DNA of 64,000 nt from Kudoa neothunni (Eukaryota > Cnidaria): contig OZ199839.1 in the NCBI GenBank assembly GCA_964304625.1, positions 1,116,001-1,180,000 on the forward strand. The letters run 5' to 3'. Positions 38,824 through 55,338 of the stretch are shown piece after piece. A program made the translations under genes and the position numbers. Under the pieces are notes generated by a model, which did no database searches, was not told the origin of the DNA, and saw only the letters and a program-made list of their open reading frames with translations. Numbering within the stretch: position 1 is the stretch's first letter; every line of letters starts with the position of its first letter.

Positions 38824-39702
38824 GTGTATTTAAACTAATAATGCGATCTTAATCAAGCCCAAGATTTCCTAATCTCGTCTACCATCTCGTGGCTTATCGA
38901 CCAGTAAACAAACATGCTACAATTGATTTATTCTAAATAGAAATGCTTTAAAAAAACAACTGTTTTTATGGAAGTGTGTTTTGAATCTATTGGTGATAAA
39001 TGAAACTATTGATAAAAGAAAAATTATTGCAATCGTGCGCGCGCGGTTCGCCACCATCTTTAATAATTTTTTGTTTCAACCTAATTGAATCTAAAATTTA
39101 CTAGTGTATATTCATGTAATTTCCCGTCGGTCCAGTTCTATTGATTTTGAAACGTGGTTTTCATCTAACCAAGATATTTAATTGTTGGAAAAAGTAAATA
39201 AGGGAGGATTCAAGTCATATTAGGATAATTGTTTTGAGCTATATTTGATTATTTTTATATATTATATATTATTTATTGTTATGTGTGGATTTAAATTTTA
39301 AAATTAAACAATAAAATTCATTCTGAAATTTTAGATTAGGTTACAATTATTATAGTACTTGAATATTATATAAATCACAAGATATTGATTTAATTAGTTA
39401 CCTAATTCGATTTTTATCGAGATTTGGTTGTTTATGATACAATATTCGAATTAATTGACCATCTATGTTCGATATGGGAACGAAAAGGGGCTAATTCCAT
39501 TATTTTTCGTATTATTCTGAATGTAAGCCATTAGTTACTTAACATTTTATAAATTATCTTTAAAAAATTCGACAACCAAAATCGATTTTAATCGCAAACT
39601 GCAAATAATAATTCATTAAAATTACCATAGAATTTTAATGTTTGAAGCAAATTAGAATTTTCACTAGTTACATTAGGAAATACAATTAGAACTAATGTTT
39701 AT
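38824..39702. other. CDK7 upstream region
   Basis: No gene is supported. The CDK7 promoter patch (39032-39062) is the only notable element. Confidence 0.4.
39032..39062 (-). promoter_or_regulatory. Putative CDK7 promoter patch (NRF1/YY1-like)
   Basis: On the minus strand this reads AAGATGGTGGCGAACCGCGC followed by GCGCACG, resembling a YY1 site (AAGATGGCGGC) next to an NRF1-like GCGCGCGCAC. It lies about 210 bp upstream of the CDK7 ATG in the right orientation, and is one of very few GC-rich spots in the region. Confidence 0.4.
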
Positions 39703-40008
39703 CTATCCATTACCAAAGTGATAGTTGTCGATAGAATAAACACGCATTAATTCCAACTCATTAAACGAATTGTGGAAGTTCGTTCTAGAAACTAAATATT
39801 CAAAATGAAAATAGATTTTTCTGAAACTTGTTTCTATATTTGGAACAACTTCTTGTTGTGAGTCTTTTGATTCAACGATAAAGTTTGTAAAATCGAAACA
39901 TCGGGAACCCTTCCTCATAAACGACACACCTAACGTAACGAATTCGTACAGTGTTAACAGCATGCGAACCAGATAGATTACCGTCAGCTCACTGATATTT
40001 GGAAACAT
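39703..40008 (-). CDS. Small hypothetical protein (101 aa)
   Basis: Open frame from ATG to stop (MFPNISELTVIYLVRMLLTL... to HFGNG). The N-terminal third is hydrophobic and could be a signal anchor; the rest is mixed and contains one Cys and a FRKIYFHFEYLV segment. No family is recognised and there are no supporting neighbours; it could be a chance frame or one exon of a longer gene. It is listed because composition and length are better than the random frames around it. Confidence 0.3.
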   Translation of the reverse strand: MFPNISELTVIYLVRMLLTLYEFVTLGVSFMRKGSRCFDFTNFIVESKDSQQEVVPNIETSFRKIYFHFEYLVSRTNFHNSFNELELMRVYSIDNYHFGNG

Positions 40009-41863
40009 AAAACACTTGTAACATTAGAAACAATTTAAAAACAAATTTTTTCGAAAGCATTAAATTACTGTCTTTTACTTTATTCGTAAATATTATATTA
40101 TTTTATTATTTTTGCGATCTTGTTCATAGAGAAAAAATTGCTTGGATTACTAACTACTAATTCACCACCTTTTTGGAAAAAACATCATAAATTATACCAG
40201 TAAAAATTATATGTAAGTTTTGCAGCGATTCACTTTCACTGAATACGAACAAACAAAAATACCTTCACTTATAATTCTACAACATCTTATCTAAATATTT
40301 ACCAAAAATTTTCCAAAACGTAAGTTTTAACTAAGCGAGAGGTACAACCGCGAAAGCTTGAAGAATCTAGTTACAAGCACAAAGTAAAGGATGAAACACG
40401 CTTGGGGTTGGATTTTAGAATGTTAGCAAATAATTTTAGATATTAATTGTCGATTTCCCTCAAAAAATAAAGGCTGCTTCCTCGTAATACAAACATAACT
40501 AATTTTTGCCTTTTCCTACAACTAGTCAAGTCAAGTCATTGCAACTATCCACAATAAATAATAATGGTTTTTATAATGTCGTCCATGCTATAAAGTAATG
40601 TGTAGATCTCAATTATTTAGAACAATAATAAATGCAGAATGTTGTCTCAGTCATGATCTGTAATCATAGAACTTCATCCGAAAGATGGTTTCGTTCATCA
40701 TTTGACAACAACTACATAGGACATGCGTCGATGTTATATGCTGTTTTGACACGTGTACTCCTACAAATCGCACGCATACTTAGTCCATATTAATTACAGA
40801 CTGGTGTTTATAGTTTTAAACAAAATTTTTTTTATAAAAAATGAGTTTTGTTTAGTAAAATAATATTATTAAAATATACACATAAATGAATATGTTATGG
40901 TACTTGATTTGCATTTTAATGTGCACTGTTCTCTTCAGGTCAGGAGTTTCGGTGTCCCTATTTTTCCCTAATAGGATTAAATGTATTGATATTTTTTATC
41001 AACATTCCTAATTCTAATCTTATCAAAGAATGCGTTCGGAAGGTATTGATTGGTATATATTTAATTTGGCAGGTTCGATGAGCATAAAGTTATTCTTAAT
41101 TCAAAGTCTAAAGTCTAAAGTTACTATTTAAATGTTAATCGGAATAAGATTGGTTGATCCTATTTTTGGTTTTATTATGCATAAATTAAATTTCAAAAAG
41201 AAATATTATATCCTATATGATTTTAAAACTGTTTTAAATATACTAATTTAATAACTGAATTGGTTTGTGTATTGGATGGAATTATTACACGCTTCTCATT
41301 AACATTAACTAAGTGGTGCAACCAACATGTACGTGAAAAACAACCGGGTAGGACCGGTGTCAGCCGCTGTTTGGTTTATAAAGTGGTAATGTCAGCTTCC
41401 TTTGAGACCATCATTCCTAATTTATAGTACAACATTCTACAACAGATGTAGTTTTCTATCTCTTCATCTTTTCAATCAGATTGTCTATTTCCAACCATAA
41501 TTTGACACAGTTGGTTGTCGCCAGCACGTCGTACAAACAACAAATTAGATGTCTTATGTGTCATCCACATGGGTTGTGACGAGGTTACTTGTTCGTGTCG
41601 CACAAATCGTAGAGGAAGGCTTAGGAAGGCGTTTTAAACAATCCGACTTTGACGATTATGCTGATTAGCTTATAAATGCTTATATCTGATTACAGTGATA
41701 ATTTCACCATAGCGATTAACTTACCGGTTGGTTGATCTAGTTTTGGAAGCCACAATCGAGTCGAAATAAAATATCAAATCTTAGATACTATTTCCTTAAC
41801 ACTACAGCAACAGTAGCAACAAAAAACGTTGGTATTAACACCTACTAACAGCTATCACACGAT
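40009..41863. other. Intergenic region
   Basis: No gene is supported. A slightly GC-richer segment at 41330-41640 holds GACCGGTGTCAGCCGCTG and other CG dinucleotides, perhaps upstream sequence of the gene at 41864 or an old repeat. Confidence 0.35.
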
Positions 41864-42550
41864 ATGAAGACAGTTGATGCCGGTATTCGAATAAAACTTG
41901 GTGACACATGGGAGAATTGTCTCATAATGATGAATATACCAAAAATTGAGATATTTATTCCACCACAAGCTGCAAACTATTGGCCAATTGATAGTCTAAC
42001 TCTGAGTCCTCCAGTGCTGAATAAGTGGGATGAAAAAAAAATTGTTATGGGTTCAGTTGATGACGATGACGATGACGACGACGAATTTATTATAGTACCG
42101 AATGAGCAACAACACAACAATAACGACTACAAAAATACACTGCCTGTACAAACATATTCGTTCAATATGAGACATGCTACGGTGAAAAGAAAAGTTAGCG
42201 ATAAATTCTACAATTCTTTTTCCATCTGCTATCGTATAACGGTAAACATCAATTCAAAAATAGAAGGCATTAGCATTAATTTATAATAAATTTTTTAGTT
42301 AAAAAACAGGGAACAAAAGGTTAAATTTGGATTCAGTGATAGATTGTTATTTGAAAAATATTTCGATGAATTCAGTAAAAATATAATTCCAACAAAGTCG
42401 AGATTTTCTATTTTACAATGCGGTTCGATTTCTGGGGCTTCAGGTCTACAAGGAGTGCCCAAACACAATAATGGAAATTTTATAATCAAACCCGATAACA
42501 AAAAGAAAAAAAGACGTGGGATGTGCGGCGGAAGATTTTCATGTTTTTAG
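41864..42550 (+). CDS. Two-exon gene, 202 aa, acidic run and polybasic Cys tail
   Basis: Exon 1 41864-42241 and exon 2 42320-42550 join over a 78-nt intron (GTAAAC...AAAAG) in frame, giving 609 nt. The protein starts MKTVDAGIRIKLGDTWENC, has a run of eight Asp near residue 70 encoded by a GAT/GAC tract, then a strand-helix block across the splice junction (SICYRITVKFGFSDRLLFEK). It ends with KKKKRRGMCGGRFSCF. The strand-helix block is reminiscent of the end of a PH/EVH1-like domain, but I cannot assign a family. The polybasic segment with nearby Cys could mediate membrane contact; that is speculation. It is about 600 bp upstream of the WDR5-like gene on the same strand. Confidence 0.6.
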
Positions 42551-43152
42551 TTAATGTATTGAACTTTTGTTAAATTTTTTTTGTATTTTTTGGTATTAGA
42601 GTTGTGATTTTACTCGGTGCAATGAAACGCATAATTTTTCTATTCTAAGAGATTAATGATAATATTACTCCATTTATTTTTTTTTCGCTACGACAATTTA
42701 TGAAATATTTATATCATTAAAATAAGATAAAATTAAAGATTTTATTATTAATTAATTTATTATTTATGTGTTTCAGATTCGAATTTATTTAAATTTTCAT
42801 AGCTTTTAAAATAAAAAAATAATAGTACTACTCTATATATTTTGTATTTTTTCCTAGTCAAAGATGTTAATATTTTCACACCTTTTAAATAAGATAAACG
42901 ATTATTTTTACTCGATTTGTTATGTTTTTTACTCTCAAATTTGGCGCTAAACGACAAAATATTATTTTTAAACCTTCGAACTACTTCGGCAATTTCCGGA
43001 CGCGGACAAAATTTATCCCAAACATCCAGTTGTGTTACGCTTGGTAAAATTTTTAATTTATATAATCGATTATAATGATTTATTGAAATGATTTAGAACA
43101 AAATTGTTAAAAATTGAGCTTATTTAAATTGATTCACGGAAAACCCGCTGTA
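42551..43152. other. Intergenic region between the 202-aa gene and the WDR5-like gene
   Basis: AT-rich, no coding sequence supported. A minus-strand open frame (42957-42760) is low-complexity Lys/Asn/Phe and probably spurious. Confidence 0.35.
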
Positions 43153-44652
43153 ATGGATATTTATCACAAATGGAACGTGTTGGATGGACATCACGATGCA
43201 ATAATATCATTAAAATTTTCTCCTAACGAAAAACTTCTAGCTAGCGGATGTATTTTTTTGTCTTGGACCATCATTAAAAATTTTCAATTCGAATTCTAGC
43301 TGCCGATAAAATGATAAAAATATGGAGTTCTCAAGATGGCCATTTTGAATATAATCTGGTTCAACATGAGGAGGTAATCAAAGAAAATTTAAAGATTACG
43401 CTTGCTTAGAATATGATGGATTTAAATTTTGAAATTAGAGTATTTCGGAAATCGCCTGGAGTGCGGATTCAGAAAGTCTGTGCTCTGTTCGGATGATAAA
43501 ACGGTCCGATTTTGGGATGTGGCCACTGTAAATTAAAAATAGACTCAGATTTATTTTTATGCTGTATAAATAATTCCAGGCCACATGCGTTAGAGTATTC
43601 GAGGGGACATATCGATAAAGTTCATTCTTGTACTTTCAATCCTCAACGCAACCTTATTGCATCAGGATCGGTATTGAACTAATAGATATTGTTGTTCGAT
43701 AAGTTCTAGATTGATTTGTCTCATTGAACGTCTCAACTAGGTGGATGAAACTATACGTTTGTGGGATCTTCGCCTCAAGTCTTGTATCCGCGTTATTCCA
43801 GCCCACTCAGAGTGTGTCACTTCGGTTAGGCGTTTATTGCCACTCTACATATTACTAAGGTCTAACTTTATACAGGTCGACTTTAATAGCGATAGTTCAT
43901 TGTTGGTATCTAGTAGTTTTCGATGGATTTTGGTAGGTTAATTTGTTTATCCTAAATAGGAAAAATATAAAAATATTTTAATTGTTTATAGTCGAATATG
44001 GGATGTAGCGTCGTGTCAATGTTTTAAAACATTGATTGGTAATAAAATAATTTTAACGATGAATGGTCATTTTTGTGTACAAAATTAGGCTCAAAAAAAC
44101 GTACCGGTCGGAAGTGCCAAATTTTCTCCCAACTCTAAATATATCATTCAAACCCTCCTCAACGGTTCTATAAATTTGTGGGATTATATTCGCGGGAAAG
44201 TAATTTTTGTGATGTTTTTTATGGTGAGCGAATTGTCTACGTTTTTTAGGTGGTCAAAACCTACTCATCTCACAAAAATGAACAGCTTTCATTATCATGC
44301 GGGTTTGTTGGTTCTCAAGTTAAGTCGAACGATAACTAAAATTTTTTGGTAATGTTGATGTAGAAAGTTTTCTGCTCATCTGAAGATGGCAGAGTATTTA
44401 TATGGAGTCTCACACTGCCCGAAATACATCAAATAATAAACATATCAGATGGTGATTATTGAAACGACTTCGGATGACGATTCATCTTTTTTAGATGCGA
44501 TTGTGGCTTGTGATAGCAATAAAAGTGGAAATATTATCGCGGCAGGAGAAATATCCAAAAAACTATTCTATAAATCTATGGAAACTTGGTGCCAATCCGT
44601 GTTGATTTTTAATTTATGTTTACCTTGGTCCATTTTTTGTTTAAGCTCGTAA
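43153..44652 (+). pseudogene. WDR5-like WD40 gene with about four single-base frame breaks
   Basis: WDR5 is the WD40 scaffold of MLL/SET1 and other chromatin complexes. Blocks in order: HHDAIISLKFSPNEKLLASG, ADKMIKIWSSQDGHFE, ISEIAWSADSE, DDKTVRFWDVAT, FNPQRNLIASGS, DETIRLWDLRLKSC, AHSECVTSV, RIWDVASCQCFKTLI, AKFSPNSKYI, INLWDYIRGK, KTYSSHKNEQLSLSC, SEDGRVFIWSL. The closest family by memory is WDR5 (LCRIWDTASGQCLKTLI, YTGHKNEKYC). At least seven short introns (43-70 nt) are retained, so it is not a processed copy. One-base discrepancies lie near 43487, 43605 (GGGG), 43918 (TTTT) and 44096 (A run). The upstream frame opens without ATG; 43153 is the first ATG, and the last blade is poorly resolved. 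Pseudogene or consensus error remain open; a diverged paralogue is possible. Confidence 0.7.
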
Positions 44653-45049
44653 TATTAATAATTTTATTGATTTATCAAATAATAAAAATAAGGCGCTTAA
44701 AATTACGATTGTCTTAATCTATTCCAGGGTTTCGTTCCCTCATTGGTACGGTACCTCTCTAAGAATTTAATAATTCGTCAGTTAGTGTTACATCATAATA
44801 TATCATGTATTAGTTCATTTTAATTTAATTTAACATGAAATTTCAATTATGAATTTACATCTCTTGAGATTATGTACTCTATAGTAGTTATGGTATACTG
44901 AGGCAGTATTATAACAGTAATTTCGTAGAAATAACGAATTTAAAATTCTCAAGCTAAATTATAATTTTAGTAGGTTAGCTAAATAATATTTTTTCAAAAT
45001 AGATCAAGCTGTTACAAGGGTCAACAAATATAAGCAATATTGTACAGTG

Positions 45050-46720
45050 CTGAAAAAGGAACGAAAACCTACCGACATGCCCAATTCCAATTAATCGGTT
45101 ATTTGACCTAGAGCTTACACCTTCACAACGGAATACGAAATCATAATTGATTATGTTGTGATGATGACGAAGAAATGTTGATATTTTAGAAAAGTTGAGT
45201 TTTTAACATTACCTTGAGGCTTAAGATAATGTTCGTATTTTGACTGATGAAGAAGACCCCTTTGTTTCAAGAGCTTATGACAACATTGGCATCGGAACCG
45301 TCCAAAAATATGCGGTGAAATAGAAAACTTTGTCGTACATTAAAAATGACCCATTGATGATAATTATCGTGTCACATAGCGTAAAATATCTCAATCTAAA
45401 AGTATATGTGTAATTGCCAAACAATTAGTCAAAATAAATGTGGCATCGTGTACGATGGCTCAACAAGTAGATATGAATCATATGAAGTATTGTGAAAAAA
45501 TTTTCCGATGATAATCTTGTTTTGAATATTGTTAAAGAAACAAATATTTATGCCTTTTTATAATTAAACTTTTCACTTAACCATTAAAGAATTTAAATCT
45601 TTCATCGGTATTTTACTATTATCCAGATGCAACCGACTATCTCGGCAGCATGTGTATGGAGAAACATCGTTGTATTCTGGGGTTTGAAATAGTAAAAAAA
45701 TCTATGAACTATGAAATATTCTAATTGATAAAAGGGTATATTTACTTTAATAATAATTTTAAGTTTGATAAGGATGATAAGCTGTTAAGACTTGATCGAT
45801 AATTAGAAGATTGACTAAAATTTCGATATTTTCGCAACATCTTGTCAATTGATGAACAGATGCTCCCACATATTGGCCATCATTCGTGAAAAATGTATAT
45901 GAAGGGAAATCCCGATCGTTTCAGTTTTAAACATTGAGATTTAGCTTCTGCTGATGGGAATATTTATATTTTCAATGTATATACAGATAGGCAGAAATAC
46001 ACATCAAGAATTTGGCCAAGGTGGAAGTGTCATGCTAAATTTTGTCGATGAGTCAAAGAATATAGGTATGTGTCATGCTTACCCTGACAGTTTTTTCAAC
46101 TCATAAAAATTATTGGCTGAATTGGACAGAAATATTAATGCTACCCGATCAATAAGAATGAGTCGAACGTCGATCTATCCAATGACAATTCCGAAATTAA
46201 GGAGGAAAAACTACCGTGACTACAATAAATATTTCTTAGATCGCAGAATTGAAGTTAATCGTGTGTAATGGATAGATACGGAGCCTGTCACTTTTCTTAG
46301 CATTTCACTTATTGTTAAATCAATTATTCTACATGTAACAACATGTTATTGTAGGGCGGCAAAAAGGCACAATGTGTTGATCGAACAGCCCCAAATTTCA
46401 TATGTACAACAAGGATATGGGTGATTTTGATAATGAAGAGAATTTTTTCTCCTGATACAGAATAAGAAATCGCTCTAACATGATAATGATCTCATTATCA
46501 TGTTACGATATTGCTGACAGCAGTTAATTCTTGAGAAATGCTTATGTTTTTAAAAGAAAACAATCTATTAATTCATATTGGATAAATTGTAGCCATTTTT
46601 GATAGAACAAATTATTTTTAAAAATAATTTCGATGATCATCCATCACAAATATTCATGCTGTGTCATTATGTAGTTGACCTATGATGAGTACTAGTGCTG
46701 AGAAGAGGAGACGAAGATAC
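45050..46720 (+). mobile_element. piggyBac-type DNA transposon fossil
   Basis: Broken transposase in all three frames. Recognisable pieces: the FK(D/S)FIGILL-like helix near 45590, RCNRLSRQHVYGE (45630), a DEQM-like segment around 45845-45900 followed by the KGNPDRFSFKH-like core, then GIFIFSMYIQIGR at 45955. This is the order of the piggyBac/PGBD catalytic domain. Frameshifts and stops are too frequent to count reliably. No CCC...GGG ends with TTAA were identified, so the limits are approximate. Confidence 0.65.
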
Positions 46721-48468
46721 GTTGTACGCAAAAAGAAGACTATCTACTTTTGTCAAAGTTTTCAAAATTATATTTAATCTTAACGTTTGACAGATGTTCA
46801 CAATCAACAGTAGTTTTCACCCTAATCGATATAAAAACCATTTATTTTTCGCGCATTCTGTGACACACACGTTTAATTAGAAAATCGCACATCGGGGGTT
46901 TTTGTTCCCAACCGTGTCCGATTGAGGAAAATTTAGCTAAAATTGTCCGATTTTTACTCTATTACTCTAGTTCTTCGAAAGACTGAATAATCGCAAAACA
47001 AAGTTTCAAGATACAGAGATTTTGAAAATTCACAAAAAATGGAATTCAATCGTTGTCCGATTTCATTACGAGAAATCTTCGAGTAGAAAATTTGATACGT
47101 GGAACAATGCTTTATTTCGAATTAAAATGTCTGTAATAGAAGTTCACCAAACACAAGATACAAGTAGGAATTTTAATTATTCTTAAAGTCCACGTAATAC
47201 AAAAATTGAGCTTAAAAAACATGCCAGAAATCTATCAAAAATGAACACATTTTTAAATTTTATGCTCCTGTTAAGACCAAAATTTTGGATTTTTTTACCA
47301 TTATTAGCGGCAATACACAGTTTTATCATGACCATCGGATCATTTTGGAATTATTACGAAGAGATTTTTGTGATCGAATTTAAAAAAAAGACTCTGATGT
47401 TGGTGATATCAAATAAAAAGTTATCATTACAAGTGTTTGTTATCAATTTTCAAAGGATTCTAATTTTAAATATTACCTAAACCAATTTAAGTTTAACTAA
47501 ATATTATCTACTTCACTAATTTTTCTTAATTTTAATGAATGAATGGTCGCACATAAAGATAAAACTTCATCTAGATATAGTTTTTTACGTGAAATTCAAA
47601 AATCGAACGATAGATAGTAATAGAATTGATTGAAATTAAATGAATTAAATAGGCTCAAAAATAAAGTTTGTTTGACTAAATTATTAATAAACGCCTTTTT
47701 GGTCATTGTTTCTCGGAAAATAAATTTTAATTCATTCGGAAAATATAGCACATTTTTTACTTTAACAAACTCTGATTAACGCTTCTCCTGAAATAGCATT
47801 TTCTCATATGGAATTATCGAAAAAATCAGAAGAAATAGAATGTTGTGCTCTAGATTAGATAAACTTGTTCTAATGAGGCATTTTTTCAACACATTGACAA
47901 AATGATGTCATAAGTTTAAAGTTTTTGAGTTAATTATAAAGTAACGTAATATATATACATATAATTAAATATTAGTACGGTTTTTACAAAAAATCTAATT
48001 TTTGTCCGACAAAAATTTTGCCGGATGTCCGATTTGGGTTGGCAGCGCTATTTTCGGCCGGCCCGCCCCTTAATAATTCTTACATTTTCCTATGAAAATA
48101 TCATTTATAATCAATAATAATTTAGATGCATTATTAAAATACCCTGTTCAACCTATATTTTAAATATTATGAAAATTTAAATATTGGACCTGGAATGGGT
48201 TAGAGGCTTGCCATACAATCTTAGTAATGAAAATTTTTAAATATCATTAATTATTCATATCATACGCTCAAGTGATGTTATTTCTAAACACATGATTTTA
48301 TTAGTTGTTTCATAAATATGGAGTAAGGTCGTGATATTGTTGATTTGCAATTTAATTTAGGCAAGGTAAGCTTTAATCCTAAATGGCGAGCACGCACATG
48401 GAAGGGGAATTTTTAATCTCAGCAGCTCATACTTACAAGCTGTTTGCAGATTTATTTTTTTTAATCTG

Positions 48469-48530
48469 CTATATTTAATTATTTCTGGCCTATCGCTTCG
48501 TTCTTAGAGGCTAGAAATCATTAAATATAG
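48469..48530. repeat. 62-bp dispersed hairpin repeat, copy 2
   Basis: The best-preserved palindrome of the three: CTATATTTAATTATTTCTGG on the left pairs with CTAGAAATCATTAAATATAG on the right, around a loop with TCGCTTCGTTCTTAGA. Confidence 0.75.
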
Positions 48531-50198
48531 TCAGTCATAACTAGCGTCACCTGATCACTATTTACCATGCCAATAGCCACTTCCATATTGATGATATAGT
48601 TCCTTAGAAATAATGAATTAGGCCAAAAACCTCGTTATACAATAATTGACTCTCTCCAATCTTGGTGTTACTTAATTTACCTCCAGTCGTTTAAAATATA
48701 CCCCCAAGGGGTAAATTTACTCCCGATTGAGAATCCCTGGGCTAATTCTTCATACACGGAATTGAATACCCTTGGCTGGTTTTTAGATAACTAATAATTT
48801 AATGCCGTCTAAAGGTTGTTTAAATCAAATGTTTTTCTTTTACGTATGAATCTATATTTTGTGGCAGTTCCACCGGATTTCTCGTTCAATGAGTTTGACA
48901 CTTGAAAATTTTGAACCTAGAAGTTATATAACTTTGTCGAATAGATTTATCAATGAAATCAGTTTGTACAATTATTGGATTCTAAAAAATGAAAATAGTT
49001 TAAAAATTGTGCATTTGGATTAATTAACACTAAAAATTTTAAATAAAAATAATTAACGTTAAATATTAAAATATGAGATTAAAAAGAACAGCTCCACCAT
49101 TTTGTATCTATAAAAGCTTTTCTCACTTATAAACACGGCGTTCTATACTCTCATTGGATGAATGTCGAAGGCAATGAACGATATAAAAAGCATTAAATAA
49201 TTATAACGAAGAAAATAAACGATTCTACAAATTATGATGAGTTTATACCGCGCCTAATAGGAATAGGATTCCTAAAACAGCATTAAACGTTTGAGTCTAA
49301 TAGATAGCGGTTTATGTATATCCAAAACGTTAATGCGAAATTGGTAGTGAAGTTAGGTGCCAAATCTACTAAGCACAAGCCACTATTAACTCAAGTAAAA
49401 GTATTTGAAACATCCAAATTAATTTGCAATTTATCGGTTTTAGCACATAATCGGGTGATTTTTTTAAAAGATAAATAAAAAAATAAAACTGAACAAGAAA
49501 GCGTGAATGTAGATACATCAATCAATCAATCAATCAGTAAATAATATTAAATTATAATTCAATTAATCCTAATTAAATTAGCTCTAAAGATAAGGGGCAT
49601 AAACATCGTACAAGTTTCTCAGATGGACATCTAAAGTAGCAGTAATTAGGGATCAATTAGGTTATTTAGTGCTATAGATGAATAGAGTAGAGTCCAACAG
49701 ATTTTAGCACATAGATGAATGTAGAATAATAAATCTATTAGGAAACCCGATATAATTTACACAAAAATATTAAAAAGCAACATCAGTGAGTACTCCAGAT
49801 AAACTTGGTGATTAGTTACTAAACCACTTTAAATGTAATCCGTTAATCAAATTATATCGATCATGCGAGACCATCATCCTCAAGCATCGACCAACTTCAA
49901 AAAATCCACATTTCATTCACAAATGTCTAACAATATACAATTACGAAAAGTGGTGGAAGTTGATGTGTGGTAGAGGAGAATTTAAAATGATACCTAGGTC
50001 TAACATTTGCAATAAGCTTAATCTTCGTTAATTAGAATACAAAGGATCGATATGAATCGTGATTTGTTATTAAATCTTATGTGTGTGTAGTATTAGTGGG
50101 TATTAGTTTGCGTATTTTGTTTTTCGATAATTGGTTGTTACAGATTGAGGACACTACAATTGTGACATAGTTCTGAGATTTACTCCGAAGTATTATAG

Positions 50199-50274
50199 GT
50201 GAGTATTTTGAATATTGGAGTTAATACTCGTATTTCATATCATATATATACTATTAATTTGGAATTGATTGTAG
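50199..50274 (+). other. Putative 5' UTR intron of the PKN gene
   Basis: GTGAGTATTTTG at the start and GATTGTAG at the end, 76 nt, located 156 nt upstream of the PKN start codon. It is inferred from splice consensus only. Confidence 0.35.
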
Positions 50275-50409
50275 AGTAGAGTCGCTGGGAGATAAATATA
50301 CGAGTTGAATTCCATCTGTTGGACAATCGATAAAAGATATATTGAGAAGCCTACCAAGTTAAGTTGTTGCGTGATGATAATGATTGATAATAATCGAATA
50401 TTATGTTAG

Positions 50410-53502
<3,093 letters not shown>

Positions 53503-54817
53503 TTAGTTTTTCCTACAATATGCAATTTCGTTCAATTTTCTTTCTTATTTCCTCGTCCAATATCCAACCCAATTGTTGATTGTTATTACATTTATATAGC
53601 TCCCTAAAACCTAATAGTTTGTCGAATAATTTTGATATTTATACTCTTTCATTATGGTGTTTAGTAATGTTTGCTATTTTTTCTCATTGTTTTTTGCGCT
53701 AAAAAATTTTTCAATTTTTATGCAATCTTGTTGGTAGGGGAGATTGAATTATCTCCTTTGAGAATGGTGGGCAAATATTTGGCCATTGAACTTTGACTTA
53801 GGTAGTTGCGAGTAAATTTTTGAATTATTAGTCTCTTTTTCTATAGTATTCATTTGTATTTCGCCATGAAGGCTATGAATACAATAAAGGCTAATTTTGG
53901 ATATAGCGCAGCTACAGATATAATTTAGAAGAGACTTATTGTTGAATTGTTGTTGAATAGTTGAATAATGTGTTAGGTTATAAAAAAGGGGAGGGGGATT
54001 TTTTTGAGTTTGATCATTCATTTTTCTGAGGAGCCAGATAAACAAAGTTTTTGATTACATTCTTGGATGAAATAAAATATTTTAATTTGAATTATTTAGT
54101 GTTCGTCGCGGGACTCCATATAGCTTTTGTTATTAAATGCCTCATTTTATGCATTCCGATAATAATAGAGTATTGCGTTTATTGGGAAGCAAGTTTCCAT
54201 TATAGGTTAAAGAATTTTTCCAACGTGAGAGCTTCAAAAAATTTTGGGTGGGATGAAATTAACGATTATTCATATTCATAAGAGACCAATATACTACACA
54301 TTGTTGAAATCAGTGGCGCAAAAATATTTGGAGCCTTGGGCCAACTTATAATCTTCGAAAACTTTCAGGAGTCACAAAATTTAAAAATAAAGTTATAGAT
54401 CACATATTGGATAAATTTACGAATCTCTACACACAATATTTTAAGCGATTTATAAATAATAAGTTTGCTAAATGTTTTAAATTGAATATCGAATGACATA
54501 GCAAACAAATAATATTTGTCCCGGTTGAATAAATCAATATATTTCTGTCTAGGCATCATTAAACTTTCTATTTTAATCGTCAACTTTTTTTTGAATTCCA
54601 GCCATTTTACCTTGGAAATAAAATTAGAATGAATTGATTTAAATATGAGATATACCTTTGGCGAACAAAATGGTTGTGTGTGTATACGTGAAGTGTAGTT
54701 TAAATTGCCCTTTAATATGTGCTCATTATCAGCTCAAACTGATGTTTATCCTTAGTGTCGAAGTTTATTTTAATTATAGAAAGTTCTCGAAAACTTTGAT
54801 TTTTACGAACAGTATAA

Positions 54818-55262
54818 ATATCTTATAATTTTGCATCATTTATAAAACGTAAATTAATTGTTTATCTTAGCTTAAATGAACTTAAGCTTCGGGTCAGCAG
54901 TGTCAAGCGAATTTTTAAATCATAAATCCGTCCAGCACCTGTGTGATTATTTTCTCCTCTATACACGCTCAAGAAGAAATAAATAGAATTAACACATGAA
55001 CTTCTATTAACAAATCTTTTCTACATAGAATGGTGAGATGGCTAATATAAATAAATTGTTTTGCATATTTAAAGATTTTTTTTGGTTGTTTCATGAGGTG
55101 TTCTCAATATATTCAATATCTATATAAACCAATTGAAGTTAAATAATCGAATGCCTTTTTCGTTTCATTTAAAAGTATACCAATTATCTGAACTTGATTA
55201 TGGTCCATCAGGGACCAAAAAACGCTCATTGAAGGCCGGAGTTTATAGTTTGTGCATCCCTG
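54818..55262 (+). mobile_element. Solo 3' terminal segment of a Tigger-like element
   Basis: Aligns with 12747-13250: shared blocks include ATCATTTATAAAAC, CTTCGGGTCAGCA, TTTTTAAATCA, the GGTGTTCTC...ATATTCAAT region and GAAGTTAAATAATC. The end, in reverse complement, reads CAGGGATGCACAAACTATAA followed by ACTCCGGCC, a plausible terminal inverted repeat. The left part of the element is absent. Confidence 0.55.
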
Positions 55263-55311
55263 CTTTAACTCATAATATTTTCTGTTTGCCACTCCTTGTA
55301 TTTTAATATTA

Positions 55312-55338
55312 TTATATATATATATATATATATATATA
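55312..55338. repeat. (TA)n microsatellite
   Basis: About 13 TA units just past the Tigger-like terminal segment. Confidence 0.9.

Noticed and set aside
47241-47480. 79-residue hydrophobic ORF as a membrane protein gene
   Set aside because: One hydrophobic stretch only, low complexity afterwards, located within the unassigned GTCCGATT segment; insufficient support.
44726-48739. A single large hAT element from 44726 (CAGGGTTTCGTTCC) to 48739 (reverse complement CAGGGATTCTCAATC)
   Set aside because: The two ends agree only over about nine bases and no target duplication was found; treated as unrelated ends.
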